Below, in pieces: positions 40,767 to 51,561 of a stretch of DNA of 64,000 nucleotides. Made by a program: the position numbers and the translations under genes. This stretch comes from Methylobacterium sp. Leaf117 (GTDB lineage Bacteria; Pseudomonadota; Alphaproteobacteria; Rhizobiales; Beijerinckiaceae): positions 62,720 through 126,719 of the forward strand of contig NZ_LMNL01000001.1 of NCBI RefSeq assembly GCF_001422985.1, given 5' to 3'. Every line of letters starts with the position of its first letter. The first letter of the stretch is position 1. The notes under the pieces are model-generated. The model did no database searches, had not been told where the DNA came from, and saw only the letters and a program-made list of their open reading frames with translations.

Positions 40767-41144
40767 TCAGAAGCCGAGGTAGAGAACCGACACCGCGCGG
40801 TCGATGGAGAGATAAAACACCCCGAAGGCCACGATTGCGGCGGCGGCGAATTCAAGAGCGGCATTCGAGAGGGTCTGGCTGCGGCGCAGCATCTCGCGGC
40901 CGAAATACAAGCCGATCCAGGCGAGCGTCATCACCACCGGCAGGGCGAACAGGAACGACCAGGTGCTCTCGACCCGGTCGAGGCCGGTCGACGGATCGAT
41001 CAGCGCCCGGATGTTGCGGACCCAGGGGGCGTAGCAGGCGGAGTAGAGGGCGGTCATCCACGCGAGGCCGACGGCCACGCCGAGATGGAACGTGAAGAGG
41101 CGATGCAGGCGCGAGAAGTCGTCGCGCGCGTCGTCGAACGTCAT
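40767..41144 (-). CDS. Small hypothetical membrane protein between carA and carB
   Basis: A 125-residue protein that I do not recognise, with three hydrophobic segments (LGVAVGLAWMTALYSACY, FLFALPVVMTLAWIGLYF and FAAAAIVAFGVFYLSI). There is an acidic N-terminus and an amphipathic stretch before each helix. It is on the same strand as carA and carB, 216 bases from the first and 163 from the second, so it may have its own promoter. Confidence 0.68.
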   Translation of the reverse strand: MTFDDARDDFSRLHRLFTFHLGVAVGLAWMTALYSACYAPWVRNIRALIDPSTGLDRVESTWSFLFALPVVMTLAWIGLYFGREMLRRSQTLSNAALEFAAAAIVAFGVFYLSIDRAVSVLYLGF

Positions 41145-41254
41145 GTGGAAATCCCCGTCCAGAACCGGATGCGATCACGCCACGATCCTCGACGGACGTC
41201 GTTAGCGCGTCGTTAACGGCGCGGAAATGCCCCAAAATGCCGGGTTTTTTATGA

Positions 41255-41287
41255 CGAGGCGGGAACCATTCTGTGATTCCCGCCTCG
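41255..41287. terminator. Long perfect hairpin downstream of carA (distal)
   Basis: CGAGGCGGGAA at 41255-41265 pairs with TTCCCGCCTCG at 41277-41287 (11 bp, 11-base loop). On the plus strand a run of six T lies just before it, so on the minus strand six A follow; it is not a textbook minus-strand terminator, but its position after carA fits transcript ending or 3'-end protection. Confidence 0.55.
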
Positions 41288-41333
41288 GGTGGTTTTGGCT
41301 TAAGATGCAATTCAATCATGCAGACGTCGCAAG

Positions 41334-41356
41334 GGCCGGGCGGAGTCCGCCCGGCC
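41334..41356. terminator. Perfect hairpin immediately after carA
   Basis: GGCCGGGCGGA (41334-41344) and TCCGCCCGGCC (41346-41356) are perfect reverse complements with one base between them, five bases past the carA stop on the minus strand. Likely a transcript-end hairpin; there is no T-run. Confidence 0.6.
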
Positions 41357-41360
41357 GCCG

Positions 41361-42602
41361 TCAGTCCGCGATGGTGACCAGCGTTTCGGGCTTTCCGGCC
41401 TTCATCAGGGCGACGAAGCGCTCGAACATGTAGTGGCTGTCGCGCGGGCCCGGCGAGGCCTCCGGGTGGTGCTGCACCGAGAAGGCCGGTCGGTCGGTGA
41501 GCGTAAGACCGCAATTCGAGCCGTCGAAGAGCGAGACGTGGGTCTCCAGCGCCGTCTCGGGCAGGCTCGCCGGATCCACCGCGAAGCCGTGGTTCATCGA
41601 CACGATCTCGACCTTTCCGGTGGTCTTGTCCTTTACCGGATGGTTCGCGCCGTGGTGGCCCTGCGCCATCTTCACGGTGCGCCCGCCCAACGCCAGGCCC
41701 ATGAGTTGGTGCCCGAGGCAGATGCCGAAGGTCGGCACCTTTTCCTCAAGCAGTGCCCGGATCACCGGAACCGCGTATTCGCCGGTGGCGGCCGGATCAC
41801 CGGGGCCATTCGACAGGAACACGCCGTCGGGCTTCATCGCCATGATCTCGGCGGCGGTGGTGGTGGCGGGCACCACGGTCACGTCGCAGCCGGCTTCGGC
41901 CAGAAGCCGGAGGATGTTGCGCTTCACGCCGTAATCGATGGCGACGACCTTGAGGCCTGTGCCCGGCTTGCGATCACCGTAACCGGCCTTCACGTCCCAG
42001 ATGGTCTGGGACCATTCCGAACGCTCCCGGCTGGTCACCGGCGGCACGAGGTCGAGGCCTTCCATCGGGGCGAGGGCGGCTGCCCGCGCCTTCAGGGCCT
42101 CGCGGTCGAAGCGACCGTCCGGATCGTTGGCGATGATCGCGTTCGGCATGCCGTGGTCGCGGATCAGTGCGGTGAGCGCCCGCGTGTCGACACCGGTGAT
42201 GCCGACGATGCCGCGGGCCTTCAGCCAAGCGTCGAGATGGCTCGACGAGCGCCAGTTCGACGGGTTGGTCACGGCCGACGCGATCACGGTGCCCCGCACC
42301 CCGGAGGCCGGTGCCGCGTCGAGGCTCTCGAGATCCTCGTCGTTGGTGCCGGTGTTGCCGATATGCGGGAAGGTGAAGGTGACGATCTGGCCCGCGTAGG
42401 ACGGGTCGGTCAGAATCTCCTGATAGCCCGTCATCGCGGTGTTGAAGCAGACTTCACCATCGGCGATTCCGGTCTGGCCGATGCCAAATCCCTCCAGCAC
42501 GGTGCCGTCGGCCAGGACCAGGAGGGCGGTGGCGAGGGGTTCGGCCCAGGGAGCGGGGGGCGCGGGCACGGCAGGCGTATGGACGCCTTCATCTTGCAGC
42601 AT
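41361..42602 (-). CDS. carA: Carbamoyl-phosphate synthase small subunit CarA
   Basis: Glutamine amidotransferase subunit that supplies ammonia to CarB. The 413-residue product has the N-terminal CPSase_sm domain (ADGEVCFNTAMTGYQEILTD) and a C-terminal class I amidotransferase domain. The nucleophile is the Cys of FGICLGHQLM, and the catalytic His-Glu pair is in QHHPEASPGP. It is divergent from yqeY across 208 bases. A 25-residue Pro/Ala-rich N-terminal leader may be real or may reflect a later true start. Confidence 0.95.
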   Translation of the reverse strand: MLQDEGVHTPAVPAPPAPWAEPLATALLVLADGTVLEGFGIGQTGIADGEVCFNTAMTGYQEILTDPSYAGQIVTFTFPHIGNTGTNDEDLESLDAAPASGVRGTVIASAVTNPSNWRSSSHLDAWLKARGIVGITGVDTRALTALIRDHGMPNAIIANDPDGRFDREALKARAAALAPMEGLDLVPPVTSRERSEWSQTIWDVKAGYGDRKPGTGLKVVAIDYGVKRNILRLLAEAGCDVTVVPATTTAAEIMAMKPDGVFLSNGPGDPAATGEYAVPVIRALLEEKVPTFGICLGHQLMGLALGGRTVKMAQGHHGANHPVKDKTTGKVEIVSMNHGFAVDPASLPETALETHVSLFDGSNCGLTLTDRPAFSVQHHPEASPGPRDSHYMFERFVALMKAGKPETLVTIAD

Positions 42603-42810
42603 CGGCGTGATCTCGCTTATGTCCGGCCGATCCCGGCGCCGTAGAGCGGCACATGCGGGCGGCTTGTCGTGCGGCGCTCATAGCGAGCGTGCCGCGTTAG
42701 GGTCAATGTGGCCCTCGCGTCGGCGCGTCTCAAGAACCCCGGTTCGCGCAGCAATTCGCAGACCACGCCGTCGATTCGCTACCCTGGGTTCATTTTTCAG
42801 GAGTCACACG

Positions 42811-43272
42811 ATGCTGCGCGCCCGTCTCACCACCGAGATGAAGGAAGCCATGAAGGCCGGCGACAAGGCGAAGCTCGCCACCGTCCGGATGATGCAGGCC
42901 GCCCTCAAGGATAAGGACATCGAGGCGCGCGGCCTCGGCAAGGAGCCGGCTTCCGAGGAGGAGATCCTCGCGCTCCTGCAGAAAATGATCAAGCAGCGCA
43001 ACGAATCGGCCGCGGTCTACGATCAGGGCGGCCGGCCGGAACTCGCCGAGAACGAGCGCAACGAGGTCGCGATCATCCAGGGCTTCCTGCCGCAGCAGAT
43101 GGACGAGGCCGAGACCCGCGCGGCCATCGACAAGGCGGTGTCCGAGACCGGCGCTGCCGGTCCGAAAGACATGGGCAAGGTCATTGCCGCCCTGAAGGGC
43201 GCCTATGCGGGCCGCATGGATTTCGGCAAGGCCAGCGGACTCGTGAAGGATGCGCTGAACGCCAAGGCTTAA
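42811..43272 (+). CDS. GatB/YqeY domain protein
   Basis: A 153-residue protein of the YqeY family, related to the tail domain of the amidotransferase subunit GatB, which binds tRNA. Typical motifs are LRARLTTEMKEAMKAGDK at the start and IIQGFLPQQMDEAE and KDMGKVIAALKGAYAGRMD later. YqeY genes commonly precede dnaG-rpoD, as here. The ATG at 42811 follows CAGGAG. Its molecular role is not well established. Confidence 0.92.
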   Translation: MLRARLTTEMKEAMKAGDKAKLATVRMMQAALKDKDIEARGLGKEPASEEEILALLQKMIKQRNESAAVYDQGGRPELAENERNEVAIIQGFLPQQMDEAETRAAIDKAVSETGAAGPKDMGKVIAALKGAYAGRMDFGKASGLVKDALNAKA

Positions 43273-43281
43273 GGCCGGTCG

Positions 43282-43306
43282 CCCAACGCCGTTTCCGGGC
43301 GTTGGG
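43282..43306. terminator. Perfect hairpin between yqeY and dnaG
   Basis: CCCAACGCC (43282-43290) pairs perfectly with GGCGTTGGG (43298-43306), loop GTTTCCG. It lies 10 bases after the yqeY stop and upstream of dnaG. No T-run follows, so it may attenuate rather than fully stop transcription into dnaG. Confidence 0.65.
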
Positions 43307-43361
43307 GACTCCTTAAGCCGGGGCTGCTAAGATGCACAGTCGCAGAGGTTCGGTTCCTGCC

Positions 43362-45284
43362 GTGCGTTACCCGCCCCACATCCTCGAAGAGATCCGTGCG
43401 CGCCTGCCCGCATCCGACATCGTGGGGCGGCGCGTCCGGCTGAAGAAGGCCGGTCGCGAGTGGCGCGGCCTGTCGCCGTTCAATGCCGAGAAGTCGCCAT
43501 CCTTCTACGTCAACGACCAGAAGCAGTTCTACCACTGCTTCTCTTCGGGCAAGCACGGCGACGTCTTCACCTTCCTGATGGAGACGGAGGGCCTGAGCTT
43601 TCCCGAGGCGGTCGAGCGTCTGGCGGCGGAGGCGGGCGTGTCCCTGCCGGCGCCCAGCGCCGATGCCCGAGAGCAGGAGACCAAGCGCGCCGGAGCGCTC
43701 GACGTCATGGAGATGGCGGCCGCCTTCTTCGAGGAGCAGCTGGCGGGCCGCGCCGGCATCGAGGCGCGCGCCTATCTCGATCGGCGCCAGCTCGGGCCGG
43801 AAATCCGGTCGCGCTTCCGCCTCGGCTACGCGCCCGGCGACCGTTATGCCCTGCGCGACTTCCTCGCCGCGAAGGGCGTGGACAAGGATCTGATGGCCGA
43901 GGTCGGTTTGCTGAGTTCGGGCGACGACATCAAGGTTCCGTTCGACAAGTTCCGCGACCGGGTGATGTTCCCGATCACCGATTCACGTGGACGCGTCATC
44001 GCCTTCGGCGGCCGGGCGCTGCAGAAGGATGCCAAGGCGAAGTACATGAATTCGCCGGAGACGCCGCTCTTCCACAAGGGGCAGCTGCTCTACAACCTGC
44101 ACAATGCCCGCAAGCCGGCGCATGACCGGGGCGTGATCATCGCCGTCGAGGGCTACGTCGACGTCATCGCGATGACCATGGCGGGTCATCCCAATGCCGT
44201 GGCGGGCCTCGGCACGGCTCTGACCGAGGAGCAGATCGGTCTGCTGTGGCGGAATGCCGATGAGCCGATCCTGTGCTTCGACGGTGACGGAGCCGGTCAG
44301 CGCGCCGCTTTCAAGGCCCTCGACGTGGCCCTACCGGGACTCACGCCGGGCAAGTCCCTGCGCTTCGCCATGCTGCCCGAGGGCCAGGACCCGGACGATC
44401 TCCTGCGCTCCGAGGGCAAGGGGGCGATCGATCGGGTCCTGGAGGGGGCGCGCCCCCTGGTCGAGATGCTGTGGTCGCGCGCCACGGACGGGGCGCCCCT
44501 CGACACCCCGGAGCGCCGAGCCGGCTTGGCCAAATCGGTGCGCGAGATGGTTGCCTCGATTCGCGACGAGACCGTGCGCGGGTTCTATCGCGACGAGATC
44601 GAGGGCCGGCTTCGGGCCTTGTCGCCCCAGGCGAGCCAGGGACGGCGCGGGCCCTGGGAACCGCGCACCGCGTCCGCGCGCCCCGCCTTCCAGCGGACGC
44701 CGCGACCCGGGGACCCGCCGCCCTCGCCGCGAATCACCACCAAGTTCAACCCGCTCTTTGCCGGGGAGACCAGCGCTTCGGGGCCGGTCGCGTACCGGGA
44801 TCGCGAGGCGATGATCGTGTCCAGCCTTCTGGTCCACCCGGAACTGCTCGGGATCGAGGCGGAGGATCTGGCAGAACTCGAACTCGGCGACCCGGACGCG
44901 CAGGCGCTACGATCTCTCTTGCTCGACAGCCATGCGGATGCGGATCAGCCCGGCGTCGAGGTGCTGGAGAGCCGCTTGAAGCGGGCCGGACTGATCGAAG
45001 CCGCCGCCCGCCTGGCCAGCCATGTTCGCCCCGGAGACCGATGGACCCTTGACGCGCATGCCGATCCTGTGCGTCTCGAAGACGCATTGCGTCAGGCCGT
45101 GATCTTGCACCGCAAGGCTGGCGCGCTAAATAGCGAACTCCGCCTCGCGGAACGGGCGCTGGTCGAGGACGAGACGGAGGCGAACTTCGCTTGGCTGTGC
45201 GACGTGAAGGCCCGTATGGCAGTCATCGCGGGTGCGGAGGCGGATGAAGTGGTGCCGGACGCGGATGAGGCGTCCGCATCCTGA
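43362..45284 (+). CDS. dnaG: DNA primase DnaG
   Basis: Makes RNA primers for the replisome. The protein is 640 residues from a GTG at 43362 (MRYPPHILEEIRARLP); a start at ATG 43332 would add ten residues. Domains: N-terminal zinc-ribbon fold (to about 95), catalytic core with Toprim motifs (IIAVEGYVDVIA and CFDGDGAG), and a C-terminal DnaB-binding domain. The zinc-ribbon has lost most metal ligands: CPFH is SPFN (38-41) and the later CxxC is CFSS (59-62). This seems to be shared with other Rhizobiales and is not by itself a sign of a broken gene. Confidence 0.94.
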   Translation: MRYPPHILEEIRARLPASDIVGRRVRLKKAGREWRGLSPFNAEKSPSFYVNDQKQFYHCFSSGKHGDVFTFLMETEGLSFPEAVERLAAEAGVSLPAPSADAREQETKRAGALDVMEMAAAFFEEQLAGRAGIEARAYLDRRQLGPEIRSRFRLGYAPGDRYALRDFLAAKGVDKDLMAEVGLLSSGDDIKVPFDKFRDRVMFPITDSRGRVIAFGGRALQKDAKAKYMNSPETPLFHKGQLLYNLHNARKPAHDRGVIIAVEGYVDVIAMTMAGHPNAVAGLGTALTEEQIGLLWRNADEPILCFDGDGAGQRAAFKALDVALPGLTPGKSLRFAMLPEGQDPDDLLRSEGKGAIDRVLEGARPLVEMLWSRATDGAPLDTPERRAGLAKSVREMVASIRDETVRGFYRDEIEGRLRALSPQASQGRRGPWEPRTASARPAFQRTPRPGDPPPSPRITTKFNPLFAGETSASGPVAYRDREAMIVSSLLVHPELLGIEAEDLAELELGDPDAQALRSLLLDSHADADQPGVEVLESRLKRAGLIEAAARLASHVRPGDRWTLDAHADPVRLEDALRQAVILHRKAGALNSELRLAERALVEDETEANFAWLCDVKARMAVIAGAEADEVVPDADEASAS

Positions 45285-45482
45285 TCATCCGTCGCGAACG
45301 AATTCGGCCGCTCTTGGCGGCTATGGTTAACAATCGGTCAAGCGTCTCGCTTGCATACCGGGATCTGACATCGACGCGGCTGTCACTTCGACGGTCCGCA
45401 CATCACATGCATTGCAGCGTCGATGACGCGGAGTGGGCGACACGCTCCCGCGCGACACTGACACGACAACCATAGGCGGACC

Positions 45483-47477
<1,995 letters not shown>

Positions 47478-47525
47478 CGCCTCAAACCACCCGCTAGACC
47501 GTGTGCTGACGATCAATCATGGGAG

Positions 47526-47554
47526 GGCCGGCGCTTCGGGGCGCCGGCCTTTTT
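47526..47554 (+). terminator. Intrinsic terminator of rpoD
   Basis: GGCCGGCGC (47526-47534) pairs with GCGCCGGCC (47541-47549) around a six-base TTCGGG loop, followed directly by five T (47550-47554). It is 49 bases after the rpoD stop: a textbook Rho-independent terminator. Confidence 0.93.
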
Positions 47555-47699
47555 CATGGGCGGACCTTCGGCCTTGCCCATCACATCTGCGCTGGTCCCG
47601 CCCGTCAGCTGTACGGTTGAAGGTGCCGGGTCCGCGCGATACTCACAAAAGGCGTCGGCGGCCGTTGCCGGATGCCGCCACTCAACCCACCTTGGCCAT

Positions 47700-48947
47700 A
47701 TGCTCGATCGAGGCCCGCCCCAGCCTTCTCCCACCGCCGAAGCCGACGGCTCGGAGGCGGCCGACGTTCCCTTCGGCGCCCTCCAGCAATGCGTGGCCCT
47801 GCGAGACTGGCTGCTGAGCGAGGGGGCTCGGATGCCGAAGGCGGAGGACCTGCTGTCGGGTCTTGCCGAGCGCCTGATCCGCCTCGACGTGCCGGTGGAC
47901 CGCGCCACCACCGCCATCGACGCGCTGCATTCCGAATATTCCGGCGTCGGCCGCTTCTGGACCCGCGAGACCGGTTCCACCGTCCGGCTGTTCCCGCACG
48001 GGGAAGCGTCCGACAAGGCCTATCGCGAGAGCCCGTTCCACCGGGTGCACGAGACCGGCGAATGGCTGATCCTCGACCTCGCCGAGACGCCGGACGACGC
48101 CTACGCGGTGATCCCGGACCTGAAGGCCGAGGGCTACCGGCACTACATCGTGGCGCCGCTGTTCTTCACCAACGGCACCCGCAACGGCATCTCCTTCGCC
48201 ACCCGGTCCCCGGACGGGTTCCGCGACGAGGACGTGGCGATCATGCGCTTCGTCATGCCGACGCTCGCCGCCGTGATGGAGATGCGCAGCGTCAACAAGC
48301 AGCTCGACCACGTGCTGCGGATCTATGTCGGCGACGAGCCGCACAAAGCCATCCTCGGCGGCTCGATCCGTCGCGGCCATGTCCAGCGCATCCGCTCGGC
48401 GATCCTGTTCGCCGATATGCGCGACTACACCCGGATTTCGGCCGACATGACGCCGGAGGAAGCGGTCGACCTGCTGAACATCTTCTTCGACTGTCTTGTG
48501 CCCGCCATCGAGCGCGAGGGCGGAGAGGTCCTGAAATATCTTGGCGACGGCCTGCTGGCGATTTTTCGCGAGCCGGGAGACGATCTTGGGGGCGCGGCCA
48601 AGGGCGCACTCACCGCCTCGCAGAGCGCCATGGCGGCGCTCGCCGAAGCCAATTCACTCGGTCACTTCGCCAACCCGGTCGCGGCCGGCATCGCCCTCCA
48701 TCACGGTGAGGCCGCCTACGGCAATGTCGGCTCGGGCGCCCGCCTCGACTTCACCGTCATCGGTCGCGACGTGAACCTTGCGAGCCGCGTCGCCCGCCTG
48801 AATCGGACGCTCGGTGAGCCGATCCTGATGACGAAGCCGTTCGTCGATTTCCTCTGGGACATGCCGGAACCCCTCGGCGAACATGCCCTCGACGGGTTCG
48901 CCGAGCCGATGGGCGTCTATCGTCCGACGCGCCCTCCGGTGGCCTGA
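47700..48947 (+). CDS. Class III adenylate/guanylate cyclase
   Basis: A 415-residue soluble nucleotide cyclase. The C-terminal domain (about 230-400) has the class III features: the metal-binding Asp pair in ILFADMRDYTRIS, the substrate-binding Lys in GGEVLKYLGDGLLAIF, and DFTVIGRDVNLASRV with the transition-state residues. The N-terminal 200 residues form a GAF-like sensing region without membrane segments. The ATG at 47700 is preferred; a reading from 47556 would start in the rpoD terminator. Whether it makes cAMP or cGMP cannot be read with certainty. Confidence 0.85.
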   Translation: MLDRGPPQPSPTAEADGSEAADVPFGALQQCVALRDWLLSEGARMPKAEDLLSGLAERLIRLDVPVDRATTAIDALHSEYSGVGRFWTRETGSTVRLFPHGEASDKAYRESPFHRVHETGEWLILDLAETPDDAYAVIPDLKAEGYRHYIVAPLFFTNGTRNGISFATRSPDGFRDEDVAIMRFVMPTLAAVMEMRSVNKQLDHVLRIYVGDEPHKAILGGSIRRGHVQRIRSAILFADMRDYTRISADMTPEEAVDLLNIFFDCLVPAIEREGGEVLKYLGDGLLAIFREPGDDLGGAAKGALTASQSAMAALAEANSLGHFANPVAAGIALHHGEAAYGNVGSGARLDFTVIGRDVNLASRVARLNRTLGEPILMTKPFVDFLWDMPEPLGEHALDGFAEPMGVYRPTRPPVA

Positions 48948-48971
48948 GGCCACCCCGCGAGCCGTCCTCTC

Positions 48972-49036
48972 GGCCAAGCCCTGCTGTTGGCCAAGCCTTG
49001 CTGTTGGCGAGTCGTGGCTGTGGCCAGTCGTGGCCC
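48972..49036 (+). repeat. Degenerate four-unit tandem repeat
   Basis: Units of 15-17 bases start at 48972, 48989, 49006 and 49022. The first two are identical but for one base (GGCCAAGCCCTGCTGTT and GGCCAAGCCTTGCTGTT); the last two share GAGTCGTGGC or CAGTCGTGGC. It is upstream of the TPP riboswitch and does not encode a protein. Confidence 0.75.
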
Positions 49037-49104
49037 TTCCCGAGTGTTGGCATCGGCCATGACGGGGATTGACCCCGGCGGGCGGACGGCCCACATCAGG
49101 AGCG

Positions 49105-49215
49105 TTCCAGGGAGATCCCCGGCAAGGGGCTGAGAAACCGATGGCCGTCCGTTCGCGGATGGCGGCGCGGAAATCCTTCGAACCTGACCCGGTTCATACC
49201 GGCGTAGGGATTGGA
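49105..49215 (+). ncRNA. TPP riboswitch (THI element)
   Basis: The region shows the conserved parts of the thiamine pyrophosphate aptamer: CCGGCAAGGGGCTGAGA at about 49120-49136, and CTTCGAACCTGACCCGGTTC (49173-49192) followed by ATACCGGCGTAGGGA. P1 can form between TCCA at 49106-49109 and TGGA at 49212-49215. It lies ahead of the thiamine operon thiO-thiS-thiG-thiE and should lower expression when TPP is abundant. Confidence 0.93.
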
Positions 49216-49270
49216 CCGCGGGTTTCTCATCAAGCCCGGCACGCTTCACAGCCTGAAGCTGCAGCCCCAC

Positions 49271-49297
49271 CAATCTCGACGCCCGTGGCGGAGATTG
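49271..49297 (+). promoter_or_regulatory. Hairpin hiding the thiO ribosome binding site (riboswitch expression platform)
   Basis: CAATCTC (49271-49277) pairs with GAGATTG (49291-49297), and inside CGCC (49280-49283) pairs with GGCG (49287-49290). The 3' arm contains the GGCGGAG Shine-Dalgarno sequence (49287-49293) of thiO. This is what is expected of a TPP riboswitch that controls translation initiation. Confidence 0.65.
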
Positions 49298-49299
49298 CG

Positions 49300-50514
49300 T
49301 TGGACGTGACCTCGAAGGCTTTCCTTAACCTGCGACGGACGCATGGTGCTGCGCCGCCCGTCGCCGTCCCTCCGGCGCGCAGCGACGTCGTCGTGGTCGG
49401 CGGGGGCCTGATCGGCCTCTCGGCCGCCTGGCGCCTGGCGCAGGGCGGTCGGTCCGTCACCGTCCTGGAGCGTGACACCATCGGCGCCGGAGCGAGCCTG
49501 GCCGCCACCGGCATGCTCGCCCCTGCCGCAGAGCACGAGCCCGGCTCCGATCCGCTGCTGCCGCTCGCCCTCGAAAGCCTGTCGCGCTGGCCGGGATTTC
49601 GCGACGATCTTCAGGCCGCGTCCGGTCTCGATATCGATTACCGGCAGGAGGGCACCCTGGTGCTCGCCCTCGGCCGCGACGAGGTCGAGCGCCTGCGCTT
49701 CCGCCACGATCTCCAGAAACGCTCGGGCCTCGATGCGCGCTGGCTCACCGGCCCGGACGTCCGCGCCCGCGAGCCGCGCTTGCGGCCGGCCGTCACCGCC
49801 GGTCTGTTCTGTCCGCACGATCATCAGGTCGATCCGGCTCGGGTGATGGCGGCCCTGGTGCAGGCCTGCCTTGGGGCCGGCGTCACCCTCGTGGAGGGCT
49901 GCCCGGTCGCGGCGCTCGACTGGAGCGCCAGCCGGGTCACGGGCGTGCGCCATGCCCACGGACTCACCCTCGCGGACACCATCGTGCTCGCGACCGGTGC
50001 CTGGAGCGGCGAGACCGGTCTGCTGCCTGATTCGCTCGCCCTGCCGGTCCGACCCCTGCGCGGCCAATCCCTGGCCCTGCGGACCACAGCCCGCACCGGA
50101 ACCCTCGCCCATATGGTCTGGACCGAGCAGGTCCACATGGCGCCGAAGAGCGACGGTCACCTCATCGTCGGAGCGACGGTGGAGGATTGCGGCTTTGTCG
50201 CCGGTGTCACCGCCGGTGGCCTCTTTGCCCTGTTGGAGGGCGCCCGCCGCGTGCTGCCGGGTATCGAGGAGATGGCGGTCGAGGCGGTGTGGAGCGGATT
50301 CCGCCCGACTTCCGACGACGACGCCCCGATCATCGACGCGCTGGCGCCCGGCCTCGTCGTCGCCACCGGCCATCATCGCAACGGCTACCTGTTGGCTCCG
50401 GCCACCGCCGACGCGGTGGCGGCCCTGGTCGCCGACGGGACGCTTCCGGCTTACGCACGCGACTTCGGGCTCGCCCGCTTCGCGAAGCCTGAACCCGCGA
50501 GGGCCTTCGCGTGA
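49300..50514 (+). CDS. thiO: Glycine oxidase ThiO
   Basis: FAD enzyme that oxidises glycine to iminoglycine (dehydroglycine), used by ThiG for the thiamine thiazole ring. The 404-residue product has the FAD motif VVVVGGGLIGLSAAWRLA near residue 30, the GAGASLAATGMLAP motif and the C-terminal ATGHHRNGYLLAPATAD. The start is uncertain: a TTG at 49300 sits six bases after GGCGGAG, with a GTG at 49306 as alternative. Earlier in-frame starts fall inside the riboswitch. Its stop overlaps thiS by four bases. Confidence 0.88.
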   Translation: MDVTSKAFLNLRRTHGAAPPVAVPPARSDVVVVGGGLIGLSAAWRLAQGGRSVTVLERDTIGAGASLAATGMLAPAAEHEPGSDPLLPLALESLSRWPGFRDDLQAASGLDIDYRQEGTLVLALGRDEVERLRFRHDLQKRSGLDARWLTGPDVRAREPRLRPAVTAGLFCPHDHQVDPARVMAALVQACLGAGVTLVEGCPVAALDWSASRVTGVRHAHGLTLADTIVLATGAWSGETGLLPDSLALPVRPLRGQSLALRTTARTGTLAHMVWTEQVHMAPKSDGHLIVGATVEDCGFVAGVTAGGLFALLEGARRVLPGIEEMAVEAVWSGFRPTSDDDAPIIDALAPGLVVATGHHRNGYLLAPATADAVAALVADGTLPAYARDFGLARFAKPEPARAFA

Positions 50515-50723
50515 GGCTCACCGTCAACGGACAGGCCCGCGACAGCGCCGCCGCCGATCTCGACGCCCTGTTCCGGGAGGAGGCCGAGGAAACCGGCCTC
50601 GACAGCCCGCAGGGCATCGCCATCGCGCTCAACGGCGCGGTGGTCCGGCGGCGCGATTGGGCCGCGACCCGGCTCGCCGAGGGCGACCGCGTCGAGATCG
50701 TCCGTGCCATGCAGGGAGGCTGA
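50511..50723 (+). CDS. thiS: Sulfur carrier protein ThiS
   Basis: A 70-residue ubiquitin-like sulfur carrier ending in Gly-Gly, which is adenylated and thiocarboxylated to give sulfur to ThiG. Fold-typical motifs are MRLTVNGQARD at the start and VEIVRAMQGG at the end. The GTG start at 50511 overlaps the thiO stop (GTGA), giving translational coupling. The thiG gene starts three bases after its stop. Confidence 0.92.
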   Translation: MRLTVNGQARDSAAADLDALFREEAEETGLDSPQGIAIALNGAVVRRRDWAATRLAEGDRVEIVRAMQGG

Positions 50724-50726
50724 GGA

Positions 50727-51512
50727 ATGACTGAACCCGCGAACGACACCGATGCGCTGGTGATCGGCGGCGTGAGCCTGGGCTCGCGCCTGTTTATCGG
50801 CACGGCCGGCTACCCGACCCAGAGCATCCTCTTCGAGGCGGTGGCGGCCTCCGGCGCCGAAGTGGTCACGGCCTCGATCCGCCGCGTCTCGCTGCAGGGA
50901 CACGGATCGGACACCCTGCGCCGGCTGAAGGGGCACCGGTTCCTGCCCAATACGGCCGGCTGCGAGACGGCGCGAGACGCGATCATGACCGCTGAACTCG
51001 CCCGCGAGGCGCTCGACACCACCTGGATCAAGGTCGAGGTCATCGGTGACCGCGAAACGCTGTATCCCGACGTCGCCGAATTGTTGGAGGCCTGCCGCCA
51101 CCTGGTCGATGACGGGTTCACGGTGCTGCCCTATTGCAACGACGATCCGGTGGTGTGCCAGCGTCTCGCCGATCTCGGCTGCGCTGCCGTGATGCCGATG
51201 GGCTCACTGATCGGTTCGGGCATGGGGGTGGCCAATCCCGCCAACCTGGAACTCATCTGCCGCCGCTCCCCCGTGCCGGTGATCGTCGATGCGGGCATCG
51301 GCACGGCCTCCGACGCCGTGATCGCCATGGAACTCGGGGCTGCGGGTTGCCTCCTCAACACCGCCGTGGCCAAGGCGGACGATCCCGTCCGCATGGCCCG
51401 CGCCATGCGCAGCGCCGTCCAGGCCGGCCGCGACGCGCATCTGGCCGGCCGCATTCCGAGGCGCGGCCGGGCCGAACCGTCCAGCCCGCAGCTCGGCCTC
51501 GTCGGCTCATGA
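50727..51512 (+). CDS. thiG: Thiazole synthase ThiG
   Basis: Builds thiazole phosphate from DXP, dehydroglycine and ThiS thiocarboxylate. The 261-residue TIM-barrel protein has [11 protein letters not shown] near the start, the Schiff-base lysine in [11 protein letters not shown], and the phosphate-binding [18 protein letters not shown] motif. It is third in the riboswitch-controlled operon. Confidence 0.94.
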   Translation: MTEPANDTDALVIGGVSLGSRLFIGTAGYPTQSILFEAVAASGAEVVTASIRRVSLQGHGSDTLRRLKGHRFLPNTAGCETARDAIMTAELAREALDTTWIKVEVIGDRETLYPDVAELLEACRHLVDDGFTVLPYCNDDPVVCQRLADLGCAAVMPMGSLIGSGMGVANPANLELICRRSPVPVIVDAGIGTASDAVIAMELGAAGCLLNTAVAKADDPVRMARAMRSAVQAGRDAHLAGRIPRRGRAEPSSPQLGLVGS

Positions 51513-51561
51513 GCCGGTTCGGTTTGGGCGAGCCGTCCACCCGTTGCGGGCGTCGGCCGGC

